Notes: generated by a model not told the origin, from the sequence alone. Shown: positions 12,031-23,457, counted from the first letter of the stretch. The stretch: DNA of 25,537 nucleotides from Cruorifilaria tuberocauda (GCA_013365365.1 JABVXU010000698.1:1-25537); one strand, 5' to 3'. Numbers and translations: made by a program.

Positions 12031-12703
12031 ATTGGTATAGCTATATTGCTTTTCTCAGTTTGATAGTATGACAGTTTGTTTCATTATCTGTGTTTAGTTT
12101 AGCGCTAATAGTAATATAATATTAGAGCGATTTGTGCATCACAATATTTTCTGGAATTTCGTTTATGGTTTTTTTCTTAGAGGTGGAATTTTATTTTCTT
12201 TTAGGACTTATGAATTTGGCTAATGCCGTAAAATTTCTTTCATTTTATTATGGTTTTACCATTTCCAGGGATACATCTTTCTTATCAGCATCAAAGTCTG
12301 TGTGTGTTTCAGGAGTGAGGAAAATTGTTTATTGCGGTTATTTTGATTTGTTTGAATATCTTTGTCTTTTCGTTTGTTCCTTATTAATGTTTGTTTTTTT
12401 CGGGATTCCCAGTCAAATTGAAATCGTTTAGTATCACGAAGTGGAAAAGGATATACGTTTTTACTAAATATTGGTTATTCGATGTTCCAAATAATAACTA
12501 CCTCAGATATACAAATTCTATTCATAACTTTTAAATAATTTTAAAAAGTGCTGGAATCCTATAGTTACTTTAAAATATTGTAAAAAGGAAAGGGAAAATT
12601 GTACCAGTGTTTTCTCTTTTTTTTTATTCATTCTTCTATGAATGGAAATTTCGGGATCCGATGATCGCTTAAAAACGTCGTAGAATGAAGCGTGTTCTTT
12701 TTG

Positions 12704-12709
12704 AATAAA
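12704..12709 (+). terminator. candidate polyadenylation signal for the receptor
   Basis: First AATAAA hexamer on the + strand after the receptor stop codon, 1.3 kb downstream. It would imply a long 3' UTR. A weaker variant signal nearer the stop may be used instead. Confidence 0.3.
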
Positions 12710-14163
12710 AATTTTGTTCTATGTCTTAGTATTTGTTTTTTGCCTAAGTTCTTAGTAATGTTTTCACTTCCGAAGTTAACGAAACCTTCACTTCCATAAA
12801 TTTGTTGCAAATTTCTGGTAAAATTTCGAAATCTGCCAGACTTTATTTTAATAAGAATTCAGTGGGAATATCCATTGACTTGATGCATGGGAAATTAAAT
12901 GGAATAGGAGGCTGACCCTGCAAGCTGCTTTTAGATTAATTTACTATCATTATTTGAAATATTTGCCTTGCAAGTGATTGAGTCGTTACCTGATGGAAGC
13001 TAATTATCGGTTACTCATTTTGTGCACATGTCTTGTATGCTTTATTTTGTCTTGTAACCTGGCTATATTTCTGAAATGCTTTTATCGGAGGTATTTATTA
13101 TCTTTGTTCCGTTTTGTATGTTCGATCTTCTCTTCTATCCTTACTTTCACTGTTTCTTTTCAAATTGTACAATTAAGTGGAAGTCACGTGGTTCTTTTGA
13201 TGCGGGTAAACTGTTTTCTTTCATTAGTGAGTGACTGCTAGCACGTACGCCACTACACGTATGCTACTACACCTATTGTCATATTGAAATAACATTGGGA
13301 TGTTTGAAAGGGATAGTAACACACGACACATTAACTAATGGATGCCTGAACTTAGTGGTGAGAGAAACGAAGTCGGAAGGAAGGGACGTTCATTCCATTG
13401 CTTCAGCCGCTTTTGTGAGAGTATGTATGCCTCTGTTATTCATTTCAGGTGTGTCATATTAAAAAGAAACTTTATTCGAGTATAAAATTAAATACCGGAT
13501 GCTCTATATTTTGGTAATTCCAGAAAGACAACTTTGCCCTGTCGAAGCACATTTCAAAAAATTTCCAACTCTTTCGCAACACCTTTTTTCAATCCACCTC
13601 CATTTTGGTTGTAAACAGAAATAAAGAAATGAGGATTTAGAGAATCTATAATTTTTTCTGCACCATTAAATAAAATTCTTAAATTCCAAGGACATGTGCA
13701 TTGCACAAGTAAATAGTAAGCAATACAAAAAGTTTTGGAACAAACAATAAGTGAATTCCAACAATAATGAAATCGAAACAGAAAAATATATATATGTGTA
13801 ACGCGAAAACGAGGTAAAAAGAGGTGCAATCCCTCTCATAATATACGCTAGGATTTGCAAAGCACCGCTTAAAAAATGGAAAAACAAACAAACAATTTCA
13901 AAACAATAAATTTCTCTTTAAAACTGACTTTCACAGCCATATAAAATAAACATTACCATTTCAAGTACACCCATATATGCATCAATTACCTCTTACTGCT
14001 GATAAGGGACATGGCAGATATAATCACCCTATAGTATACGTGACAAAAAAATTCTTCATAGTGTAAATCAGCTATAAAATAAGCATTCATCACAATAGTT
14101 TTTACCAAATAATTTTTAAGATTATTATTACGATAACACATCATTCTCTCATCTATAGACTAT

Positions 14164-14169
14164 TTTATT
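14164..14169 (-). terminator. candidate polyadenylation signal for the FHA-forkhead gene
   Basis: AATAAA on the minus strand, about 520 bp downstream of the stop codon of the minus-strand gene. It is the nearest canonical hexamer I found. Confidence 0.4.
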
Positions 14170-14688
14170 ATCATTATTGCTATCGTCATCACTATACCGA
14201 GAACTAAAACAGAGAAGATGGAATGCTGCATGAGAAATGGAGAAATTTTAATTTGATGAGGAAAAAAATGGAAGGAAGAGACAGCGAAAAAGAGAGAGAA
14301 AAGTTGATTATAGGAAGCATTAAAAGAAGAAAAAACTACAATACTGTCTCCAAAATTATACTGTGAGAAATCGAACTTTTGCTAATCGTTCCGATTCTGC
14401 GGTTCTGCATTCCTAAATTATAAAAATTATTATGCTGATAATTCCCTTTTCTAAAATGATTATTTCTTGCATGCTTGTCTCTCTATCTTGAATATATTCA
14501 AGAAAATGTGAAGTTTCTTTAAAAGCTTATCGAATAATTCTTTACAAAAATTATGAAAAAAAGATGGAAATGTGTTGTTTTTCCAAAAATGTTGGTTCAA
14601 ATTTCTAGGATCTTAAAGTGTTCAACGATGGTAAAGCCATCTCAGTATGAAAATATTCTCAAAGATATTCTTTCAGATTCTATTATTA

Positions 14689-15641
14689 TCAACAGCAAAA
14701 TTTGGATAAAATTCGATCTGATATTTCAGAAACTATAAAATAAAAATACCCTTGCTGTGTGGAAAGTGTATTATTGAATGATGATAATATCTCTGCCACT
14801 TGCAAATAATTCGGATATTGTGCCCCACTGTTTCCAGAGTTACTGTCATTGTTGCGTTGCGTCATTGAATCAGAGAGCTGTTTCTGCAAATCCGAGAACA
14901 TAGATATCTGTAACCCAACCGTAGCGAAAGGATTGCACAACATAGTGAAAGGATACGACATACAGAATCCTGCTAAAGCAGACTGTATAGCAAGCAGTTG
15001 CATTAAAGCTAACAGTTGATCGTTGTTTAAATTACAACCAATTGATGAAGATGGAGACTCAAATTGAAATTGCGGTTGTGAAGGTATCTGTTGACGGTTT
15101 TGATGATGATCATCTGTTGGTTCAGATAAATCTGATGACTGTAACTGACTTTGTGATACCTGAACATCGGCAAGCGCTTTAAGTAAATCAATGTAGTTTG
15201 AAAACTGCTCTGACTGGGCAGTAGCAGATATCTTTTGGAATTTTGATTGATATTGCATGTACGCAGTTTGAACTTCCGGCATTGCTGTCATCAAGGTGGT
15301 ATCTGATAGCAAAAAATTAGAATTATGCGTATTCTGCGAAGCTTCTTCAGTGACAGATGCATTAATTGATGCATTAGTTGATTTTAATGTATCCAACAAT
15401 CTTCCAACTTCCAAAAAATCTCCTATATCCTCACTGTCTGACAATTGTATTGTCGCAAAAGATCCTTCATTCGAATTCGTAGATAAGTTTGACTGTTCCG
15501 TCTCATCGATTACGGAACCAGCCTCTGCAATGTCAGGGCAAAACATAGTTTTAATTTTCTCGTCAGAAGTTTGGGACTGCTGTGTTTGAAAATTAAAATT
15601 AATCGTGTCTGTAGTTTCTGCTTCTACACGGGGTGGTAGAC
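14689..15641 (-). other. terminal exon, Gln/Ser/Asn-rich C-terminus
   Basis: The largest exon (953 nt), encoding residues 685-1001. Acidic-Ser and Gln-rich stretches (QTQQSQTS, HHQNRQQIPSQPQFQF) surround a hydrophobic, probably helical block with LLALMQLLAIQSALAGF followed by CMSYPFTMLCNPF. Gln-rich regions of this sort often serve as transactivation or co-regulator surfaces, but that is inference. The frame enters in phase 1 from exon 15 and ends at the stop at 14689-14691. Confidence 0.85.
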
Positions 15642-18600
15642 CTAAAAGAAATAATTAGCCATACAGTTGGTAACTGTATACTTGAAATTGACAACGAAAG
15701 TAAGATTGAAATCAACGATTCAAAAAATTAAAAAAATAATCTGCTCAAATAGCATCTTTATTACTAATTTGTGCAGCACCTGAGGCAAATTGTTTGGCAA
15801 CTGTTTTCTTTTGTTTTGTCGCTATCACTTCTGTAGGATTGGTCAATACTTCGTCAGCTTTTTTGAGCTTCTGAAAAAGTAAATATTTCTAGAAGTTCAG
15901 AAAAAAACCGCAATGCATGCCTAAAGAGACCAGAATGAGAAAAAACCAACTTTAGTAATTTTATGACGTTGTTTCTCGACCTCATTACCATCAGCAGTGT
16001 CAACGTATTTACGTTTTCGCCGAATTGACATATTTTTCAGCGAACCTTCTCCGGATGAGCACTTCATTTTGAATGCACCCAACGATTTAGCTGCATCTGA
16101 TGCGGCAACTGCTTCGTCATTAACAAATGATTCTCGTTCACAATACATTAGAGTGTTGGAGTGATGTGATTGTGCTCCTGACTCACTTTGATAATGTTGC
16201 AACTCATTTGGATCGTTCAGGATGGAATCGTCACTGAGATCCTCGAAGTGTACTAAACTCGAGCCTGTTATAGTTTCATTTTGCAATATCTATATTGCTT
16301 TTTTATGAGATATCAGGGTGCAGCAATTTCTAGGAAAGTCCTTGACAAAAAAAGTAATCCTCAAATATAAAATCCACCTTGAAACATTTCTCGGTTAGAT
16401 GTCGTGCTTAAATTTTCTGTTTCTTTTCGCGGATATGGAATTTTATGATGAACTGCTTCAGAGTTTAAGCTTGACGTCTGAATGACAAATTTAAAGTGAT
16501 CGAAAAGTAAAGTATTATTATCAGAAGTAACATTTGGAAATTTACTGTTCGAATCAAAAATAAAATGCTCATATGTAAAATGGTTAATGCTTTTGCAACA
16601 AATGAAATGAAACATATCGGCAGAAGATGCCTTTGAAATATTTCACTTGTAATTTAGTTATTCAAACAAAACCAAAATTTCCGCTAAAATACAAAGTACT
16701 TCTTGAAGTTGACTGGTATTAGTGTATCGATTTTCCGGTTCCAAATTGTTCGAAGAACACGGTGTGCTGTTGTCTTGAGTAGAGATTATGTTAATGCCCT
16801 TCTTTAATTGATGAGTGTTATCTAGAAATAACATCAACTAAATTCTCACTTTATACTTGAAAATGCCAAGAATATATCAAATGCCTATGACCTGCGGCAT
16901 AATCGAAAGTGAATTTCATCAACATATAAATATATAATCATAACATAAAGTGCGAAAATTTAGGCAAATGAACAATATTAATAAAGAGGATGCAATGCAG
17001 TGGACATATCTTAATTTATTATGCTACGATTATTGATGGGGAAGAGAACTTTCAGTACTTCATGTAAATTTTTAAAAAATAAATAAGGCAAAGATAACAG
17101 AGCAGCAAATGGGGATCTACTGAATTATTTGTTAAGAGATTACATTTTTAAAACATTACGTAGACGCCAAATTAAATAAACAAAAATAAAAAGAAACCAA
17201 ATTAAATAAATATATTCCGGCAAAAAATTTCTAATAGATATCCGACTTCAAGGACGCCAAAACTCTCTGCGGTATAAATTGTTCTGAGCAATCTAACCTT
17301 GCAGTTTCCAAAAATAAATAATTCTCGTATGAAAAGTTATTATTTATCTGAGAGATCAAAACCTAATCATTGTTCTATTACTTAATTCTAGAGTTATATT
17401 GCGCAATTAAAATGCACAATCGTTATTTTACGAAATATAGTTCTCAGTAAAAAAACATATTATTCCATGATAATCGGAAAATCGGGAAGCTTTTTTGTTA
17501 ATATAGTAAAATGATGATTAGAATGGTGAAAATGATGATGCATATGAAATTACGAAGATATTTCTCGATAAACTAAAGGATATCATAATTTCCTTATACT
17601 CAATTTTTGAACTATTTCTATTCTTAAAAATATAAAGAGTACAAAAAATTTTTACGTACCTGCAAAACAATTGAGATCTCCACTACTTGCATTCGATCGT
17701 CCACTGCTGTAGCTATTATTGGTACTTTCATTTTCATTATCACTATTGATAGAGAAGCTGCTTCCTGTATTATTGCTGCTAATATTTCTGATGCTATTGT
17801 TATCACTACATATTTCCGGATTAGCAATAAGCTGTTGATCGGATCTTTCTATTTCGAATGCTAAAACATATTTTGTTGTGAGAAAACTACTTGAAATATT
17901 CCAGTCATCATAAATTTCCTTGAAAAGATAAAAAAGGACTCGTTCGTAGTCAGTTAATATAAATCTGATTTAAATACATCCACCCCTTTTAGATCGAGAC
18001 CGAACTGATAAAACCATTCATAGTTTACGGAACTAACACTCTCTGACTTGAACGTATCATTTTCGAGTTAGCGGTTATCGTTTTCCAACAAAAAAGATGA
18101 AATATGCATTACTGGGATGTCAGTCAGTTACTGGAATGTATTTAGTGGTTTTTATATGATTTCTACGCATAAGTCCCATCTATTTTCTGAGCCACATGGC
18201 ACAGAAAGAAAAACAATATGACTGTAAAGATGATTAATTGAAGATTGGAAGTTCTGTATTACTGCAGCTTTTTTAATTGTTGCCCAAATTAATTAGAAAA
18301 CTGACTTTTTTGTGGCTTGAAACAAAATAGTAAAAGATACTTATAGAGGATATAATGTACTCAACAGAATCTGAATCGTTGTCCATTACAACACCCGAAA
18401 CTCTGAAACGATATTAATTTAAGAATGCAAGTGATTTGGGCAATAGAAAATAGAAATTCACGACAGAGACAATAATTAGATGCTTTGTAACAGCAACCAA
18501 AAGAACGAACAAACAAAAACACGGCTATATTTCTCACAAAACAATTAATTGCTTTTTGGTCAGAAAAAATATATACCTGCTATTGTCCGTCAATTCGACG

Positions 18601-21600
18601 TTATGAGAATCTGTTCTCCAAAGTGAATCTCTACCGGGTTTATTTTGCGTTCGTGAGATCTGCAATTCATTTCGAAATTTTCTAGATTCTTCAAGATCAA
18701 CTTTTAGCTGAGCTGCTCGCATCCCTCAACTGTTTTTGATTGAAACTTGTCCGTGAGAATGAGTAGGTAAAAATAGCAACAAGCATTATAAAAGTTAAAA
18801 TTTATTGAATGACAACAAATTTGCAAAATATTCAAAAATGAACGGACATCTTACCTTAAAGATACATGGCTTTGATGAAAGAATATGACGGATCGAATTT
18901 TGCCAGTCGTTATCGGCAAGACGATACCATCGATAACGTCTTTTTATGTGTTTGCAAATATCTGATAAATTCATTTGCTGAATCGGTGAATTCATAATTG
19001 CTTCAAAGATCAACCGCTCATATGTATATGGTGGTCTTTCATCTGAAAATTTTCTTCAGAGATAAGATCAAATCAACTAAGATCAAAAATAGTGAAGTGT
19101 TATCAAAATACCTTCGCAGTCTTGATCAGAATCTGAAGTGGGAACAGGTGACGATGATCGAGAACTGACACTAAATGTATATTCAGATTATTACAATGCA
19201 ATCGACAAAAGCTATAAATATTTAAAAGACAAGTTTGAAAGAAAGACAAGTTCCCATAAGATCCAACAAAACATTAGAAAAAGTATCGAATAGATAGGCT
19301 CAAAAGAAGTTAACACAATAAATCATTGATATTTTGCCAACTAAATAAAAACTAATGAGAAAAAGACAGATTTTGAAATAATACTATCATCGGAAAAAAA
19401 ATAAAGTAAAAGTTAATGAATTAGCTTAATAAATATGTCAATCGGAAACACAATTAAATGGTACCTTACTGTTGTAGAACTGTCTGAATATATTTGCCTT
19501 TCCTCTACATGAGGCTCGTCGGACGAATAAAATGTCCTTCTTGAATCTGCAAGATCTAATATATTGCGCATTTTCTGGATTTGAAACCTGACAGCATAAA
19601 ACATTCAGCATTAATGGATTAATATTCACCTGAATTTTCTCAAAAATATAATTTTTCAGCCATTCCATTCAAAACAAATATAATTCAAATAAATAAAATC
19701 TTCTTTTAATTTGGAAAAGAATGATGTTTAATCACACAAATTTAAGAAAATTAAAACTTTAGAACAACTAATTCAGCCAATTTAATCAGATCTCTTGCAA
19801 TTTTTATTTCGCAATTCAATCTTGGTTAATCAACTGATAAATTCAGATTTAAAATTCCTACCATCGACGCCTTGAAACATAAATAATATACCATTTAAGG
19901 AAAATGATGAATCCACTCCACTTCCTGTCATTTCTATCATCCCAATCAATGGTAGAGGTTCATTACCACAAAATATCAGAGAAATATATGTGGAAGGAAA
20001 ACGAAAAACACAGCTGAAAAATACAAAAAATTTGTTAATCGATGAAGAAATTTATTTATTCATGGCTATTATTAACTGATACATTATTTTCAATATTTGC
20101 TCTGGCTTTTACTACGTTTTTTTCATATTTCATCACTTTTAATTGCCTGTTTTAACACCTTTTTTCATTAAAAATCCTGTCACTTTATTGTATGAATTCA
20201 CATATAAAATCCGGATAATTCAATTAGTCAAATTTTCAATCGATTTTATGTTAATTATCGATCAGTCTTTTGTCCTTTTCTAGTTTTTCTTAAGATAATT
20301 ATGAGAAACATTGAAAATCTCTGGTTCATATCATCGAATTCAGTATCGCTCTATCTATTAGATATCTTATCCTCTATATCTTGATTAAACACTAAACAGT
20401 TAACGAAATACAAATTATAAAATCATATAAATCAGCAATCTCCACCAATGACTATCCCAAAAAGTAGACAAACTACAGTAAATGCATACAGTGTTTATGT
20501 TTGTGACATATGCATTTGCACGTATCTATACATGTATCTGTGTGGATGTGTGTGTATGGGTATGTATTTGCTTGCAATGAAATTAGAATGGGATGTAATG
20601 ATAAGCCAAATCGTTATTACAAATACACTTATGCTCAATATTCTCGTCAATGATTCCCAAAAATCATCAAATATTGAGCAACTTTAATTTCAACTTTTCA
20701 CTAGTCATCAGCTATGCCTTTCTATATTCTCGCTTTTTAGTCTTGCTTTGATTTTTCACGACGGAATTTAAACTTTAATAAACTAATAATTGGAATGTCT
20801 AAATATTAAAATAATTTACATTTAAAATGCCTCCGAATTTCACCAATAAATTATTTCAAATTTTCTTTCCCCGGGTTTTCATTGAATAATTTATTCAAAT
20901 CTAAATTTCAAGAAAACCGAACGGTAACTTACAAGAAGTTCACAGAATACATTTTGTACTGAAAAGAAATCTGCAATTATGGTTAAACGTCTCTTTCATC
21001 AACAAAATGAGAGTCTATGAAAGAAATGTCTATAAAACAGATATGGAAACATCACAATTGTGAAAGCTAAGGAAGAACAGTTGTTTATGGGAGTAGAAGA
21101 TTACTAATTTCACCAAAAATTTTCATATAGATTTCAGGATTTTCTATCATTAAAATTGCTCCATGATTTTTGGTTAGTATGAACCTCGATGCTTATCGCA
21201 AGTAACATATTTTACTAGGTTCGACTAGCGTGCAACACTTACATTCCGTGGAATCCACAATTCCAAGGCATACAATCAATCAATGCATATTTCTATTTTT
21301 TAGTCGGCACTATTGTTATTTCAATTAATCAAAAAAGGGAAGAGGCAGCTTTCTTCTTTTTAAATCAAACCGAAAATCCGCAAAATTCTGTTACTTTATA
21401 TTGATGAAAAAATTTTAATTTTAAGCAAGATTAATTTGAAAAATCATAATGCCAAAAGTAATATATAAGTCTTACTGATCGAAAACCAGCAAAATCACGA
21501 TAGCTCAAAAAAAATGAATACGAACGTATTCAGCATACGGTTACATAAATGACAGTAGGTGCACTATAGTGAATGTCCAGGGGTATTGCTATCATTTTAC

Positions 21601-23129
21601 TAATCAATCAATACTAACCACATCGGGATAGGTTTAGCCGTTTCAGATTTTTTATACATAACATCGTTAATGAATAGACCGTTTTTTCCATATACCGTGA
21701 TTTCCCACTTATTTCGTCGACCAATATAGAAAAGAGAAAAGTGAGTTCTGCTTACGTATCTGTTTTTCTGAAATAATATTACTTTTCCTTTTCTTTATGA
21801 AAAACTACTAAAACTTATTCACCATTGGTTGTCAAATAAAATCTTAAGAAAACTCAATTATTAACTATATTGTTGATTTGAAGGCAGATTTTCGGATTTC
21901 TAAACTCCGAGTAAAATATACTTCAATATCAATCCCTAGGAAAATATGAAAATTGACAAATAGAAGACCAAGAATGTATTATTACATTTCATTTCTGAGT
22001 ATTTTATGGACAAGATTTGCATAAAATCTGCTCCTCAATTTACACGTTCTAATCCTGTGATCGTTTCCCGTAATAAGTTAATAAAGTGAAAGAAAAAACT
22101 GTGAAAAGACCTCAATCAGAATGTCTGTAAATGAATTTTCATAACGCCGAGAACGCCGGCCAACAATCAATATATCACTTGAAATAGCAAATGGTCCGCC
22201 ATCATGCCAAATGAGCGCCAGTGGATGAGAAGTAGGTTGACCAATCCATTTAATCTAAAAAAGGACTTTGCACTTTAGTCTACAAATATATTTCGGAAAC
22301 TAAATATTTCAAATCGAAGTAAAAAAGAGCCTTTTCCGGCTTCCGATAAACATTATTGTGCGATTCACAGCCTAAGTTGTTTGAAACTTCTCCCACTGAA
22401 GGCACTTGTGTTCTGAAAAACAAATATATTACACGAAAAGATCTTTGAAATTTTTTATTTTTGAAGAAAACCGAAAAATCTTATTTTGAATCATATGAAA
22501 TCTAAATAATTCAGGAAGGTCGGATAAATGAATATTAATTTCAAAATAATCTAAATATTTTCCGAATTTTCGGAACCTTCATTAAATTGAGTAAATATTG
22601 AAGTTCATTTAAATTTGAGCAATCTGAAAAATATTTTCGAGAATTTTAACTGTATAAAAGAGACCAATCATGAAAAATTCCGAAAATACGACATGATTTC
22701 GATATTTCAAATTAAACTTCTAAGTACCCATTCTGAAAATCTGAATTATTTGAAATTTTATAGAAGGACAAAATGAGAAATAAGTAATAAAATGGCAATT
22801 TACACATTGCCTAAATTTTGCAAAAATAGGTTTGTTCATGAAAACTACGATCTTTTTACGAAAACACATCGATATTCATTTATCTGAAACGTCATAATTT
22901 GAAATATGGGAATAACTGACTAATTCTGTCTCTATGAAATAACAAAAGATTTTTGGATGATAAACAGAATTTTTCAATAATAACAATATGACAAATTTTG
23001 GACTCACCTACTATTTGATGGACTCCTTTCGAGCTCTTGATGCTGGCAAATGGCATCATATATAACTACTTCGTCATCCGGCATTTCATATCCAGATGAT
23101 AACTCCTCAAACTCATTATCATTACGCAT
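14689..23129 (-). CDS. FOXK: FOXK-type transcription factor (FHA plus forkhead domains)
   Basis: Nuclear DNA-binding regulator pairing a phospho-threonine-reading FHA domain with a winged helix. Exons, 5' to 3' on the minus strand: 23129-23008, 22412-22352, 22254-22111, 21767-21619, 20013-19892, 19546-19465, 19170-19112, 19042-18855, 18659-18577, 18402-18341, 17860-17660, 16821-16700, 16630-16378, 16264-15951, 15870-15780, 15641-14689. All phases close: 3006 nt, 1001 residues. FHA about 70-175; forkhead about 248-327; a Ser/Asn-rich tail of about 670 residues has a basic RRKRK at 631-635 (possible nuclear localisation signal). The motifs WQNSIRH and SRTQNKPGRDSLWRTD match FOXK best. ATG 23129 lies 7 nt after a TTTGCAG acceptor, which suits spliced-leader addition. 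Less certain: the donors of exon 2 (22352 or a GC donor at 22331) and exon 5 (19892 or 19862), plus weak donors GTCTTT, GTTGGT and GTACTT. Confidence 0.9.
16822..17659 (-). other. 0.84 kb intron between exons 11 and 12
   Basis: AT-rich intron with no sign of coding. A 15-bp direct repeat (CCAAATTAAATAAA) occurs twice within about 17167-17212. Confidence 0.6.
17660..17860 (-). other. exon encoding a Ser/Asn-rich linker
   Basis: Sixty-six full codons dominated by Ser, Asn and Asp/Glu, for example SDNENESTNNSYSSGRSN. It lies about 30 residues past the forkhead domain. It is predicted to be disordered and a likely phosphorylation-rich region, with no domain resemblance. Exon borders GTACGT and TTTTAG are good. 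Confidence 0.75.
18577..19042 (-). other. exons encoding the forkhead (winged-helix) domain
   Basis: Exons 19042-18855 and 18659-18577. The domain starts ERPPYTYERLIFEAI, where the family usually has KPPYSYxxLI. Recognition helix 3 is WQNSIRHILSS: the main base-reading Asn295 and His299 are kept, but the normally invariant Asn of HNLS is Ile300. The wing reads KPGRDSLWRTD where the family has PGKGSxW. The intron falls between CIFK and ISRTQ. The second exon begins at an internal acceptor (GAATTGCAG); the longer open frame upstream is interrupted by TGA. Confidence 0.92.
19892..22254 (-). other. exons encoding the FHA domain
   Basis: Three exons (22254-22111, 21767-21619, 20013-19892). Landmark FHA residues are all visible: Gly93-Arg94 and Ser96 (VGRRS), Ser115-Arg116-x-His118 (VSRTH), and Asn138-Gly139 in YGKNGLFINDVMYKK. 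The third exon adds CVFRFPSTYISLIF, which lines up with the C-terminal FHA strands of vertebrate FOXK as I remember them. The phosphopeptide-contacting Arg, Ser and Asn are kept, so phospho-threonine recognition is probably functional. In vertebrate FOXK this domain recruits partner proteins. Confidence 0.9.
20014..21618 (-). other. 1.6 kb intron between FHA exons 4 and 5
   Basis: The longest intron of the gene. I see no exon or RNA gene inside. It has a pyrimidine/purine-alternating stretch at about 20505-20570 (TGTG/TATG rich) and a small perfect dyad ATTCC-GT-GGAAT at 21242-21253. An open + frame at 20448-20687 looks like chance. Confidence 0.6.
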
Positions 23130-23135
23130 CTCTGC

Positions 23136-23138
23136 GCT
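23136..23138 (-). promoter_or_regulatory. probable trans-splice or splice acceptor deciding the FOXK start
   Basis: On the minus strand TTGTTTATTTGCAG ends at 23137, followed by CGCAGAG and then the ATG at 23129. A T-rich acceptor 7 nt before the first plausible ATG is the usual layout of a spliced-leader-trimmed nematode mRNA. It could also be an ordinary acceptor for an upstream exon. Confidence 0.5.
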
Positions 23139-23220
23139 GCAAATAAACAAACAAAATTTTCTTTTCATTTGCAAAATACAAAACAATGTGATATATGCGT
23201 TCAAAGATTTGAGAGGAAGG

Positions 23221-23226
23221 CACGTG
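23221..23226. promoter_or_regulatory. CACGTG E-box, first of two
   Basis: Palindromic CACGTG next to heat-shock element copy 1. The middle block A has CACGTCC instead, so the box is lost there. The same CACGTGTTCAACG string recurs at 23458-23470. This is a possible bHLH site. Confidence 0.4.
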
Positions 23227-23234
23227 TTCAACGA

Positions 23235-23252
23235 TTCCAGAAACTTCTGGAA
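23235..23252. promoter_or_regulatory. heat-shock element, copy 1
   Basis: TTCCAGAAACTTCTGGAA is an uninterrupted array of four alternating HSF pentamers (TTCnnGAAnnTTCnnGAA), the canonical strong heat-shock-factor site. It lies 106 bp upstream of the FOXK ATG on the minus strand, inside block A of the promoter duplication. Confidence 0.8.
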
Positions 23253-23321
23253 CCAGCAATACCTTGAGGTTGAGACAGGACAGTATTCGGTGAAATGACA
23301 AATAATACACGTCCTCAACGA

Positions 23322-23339
23322 TTCCAGAAACTTCTGGAA
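23322..23339. promoter_or_regulatory. heat-shock element, copy 2
   Basis: The same 18-bp four-pentamer HSF site as at 23235-23252, 87 bp further upstream of FOXK. It is carried by the second copy of block A. A third, partial A block at about 23471-23480 keeps only a degraded TTCCAGAGG version. Confidence 0.8.
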
Positions 23340-23457
23340 CCAGCAATACCTTTTGTCACTTTGTGACGCCGTTCCGCCGCGCGAGTTGTGTTCGAGAGAA
23401 AAAAGAAAGAGATGTGAGGTTGAGACAGGACAGTATTCGGTGAAATGACAAATAATA

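Larger units (their letters stand above)
11375..14688. other. 3.3 kb gap between two convergent genes, probably 3' UTR
   Basis: No exon chain on either strand. It follows the stop codons of the + strand receptor (11374) and the - strand FHA-forkhead gene (14689). For the receptor the first AATAAA is at 12704-12709, implying either a long 3' UTR or a variant signal. For the minus gene an AATAAA (TTTATT on +) lies at 14164-14169, about 520 bp past its stop. The T-rich open frames here (for example 12132-12431) look like composition artefacts. Confidence 0.6.

Noticed and set aside
12132..12431. 99-codon + strand open frame resembling a membrane peptide
   Set aside because: The hydrophobic look comes from T-rich DNA (Phe, Leu, Val, Cys codons). 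It has no splice context and lies in the probable 3' UTR of the receptor.
13554..13891. Three overlapping minus-strand frames of 70-91 codons
   Set aside because: Overlapping frames with Phe/Leu/Ile-rich composition in AT-rich gap DNA; not linked by phase to the terminal exon of the forkhead gene.
15296..15589. 97-codon + strand open frame
   Set aside because: Antisense shadow of the large last exon of the FHA-forkhead gene.
18660..18722. In-frame extension upstream of the second forkhead exon (starting MRAAQLKVDL)
   Set aside because: The internal acceptor at 18660 gives the exact FOXK-like continuation CIFK-ISRTQ. The longer frame has an in-frame TGA before it and would insert about 20 residues into the wing region.
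21215..21240. tRNA T-arm-like string (CTAG-GTTCGA-CTAG)
   Set aside because: No acceptor stem, anticodon arm or A-box at the right distance.
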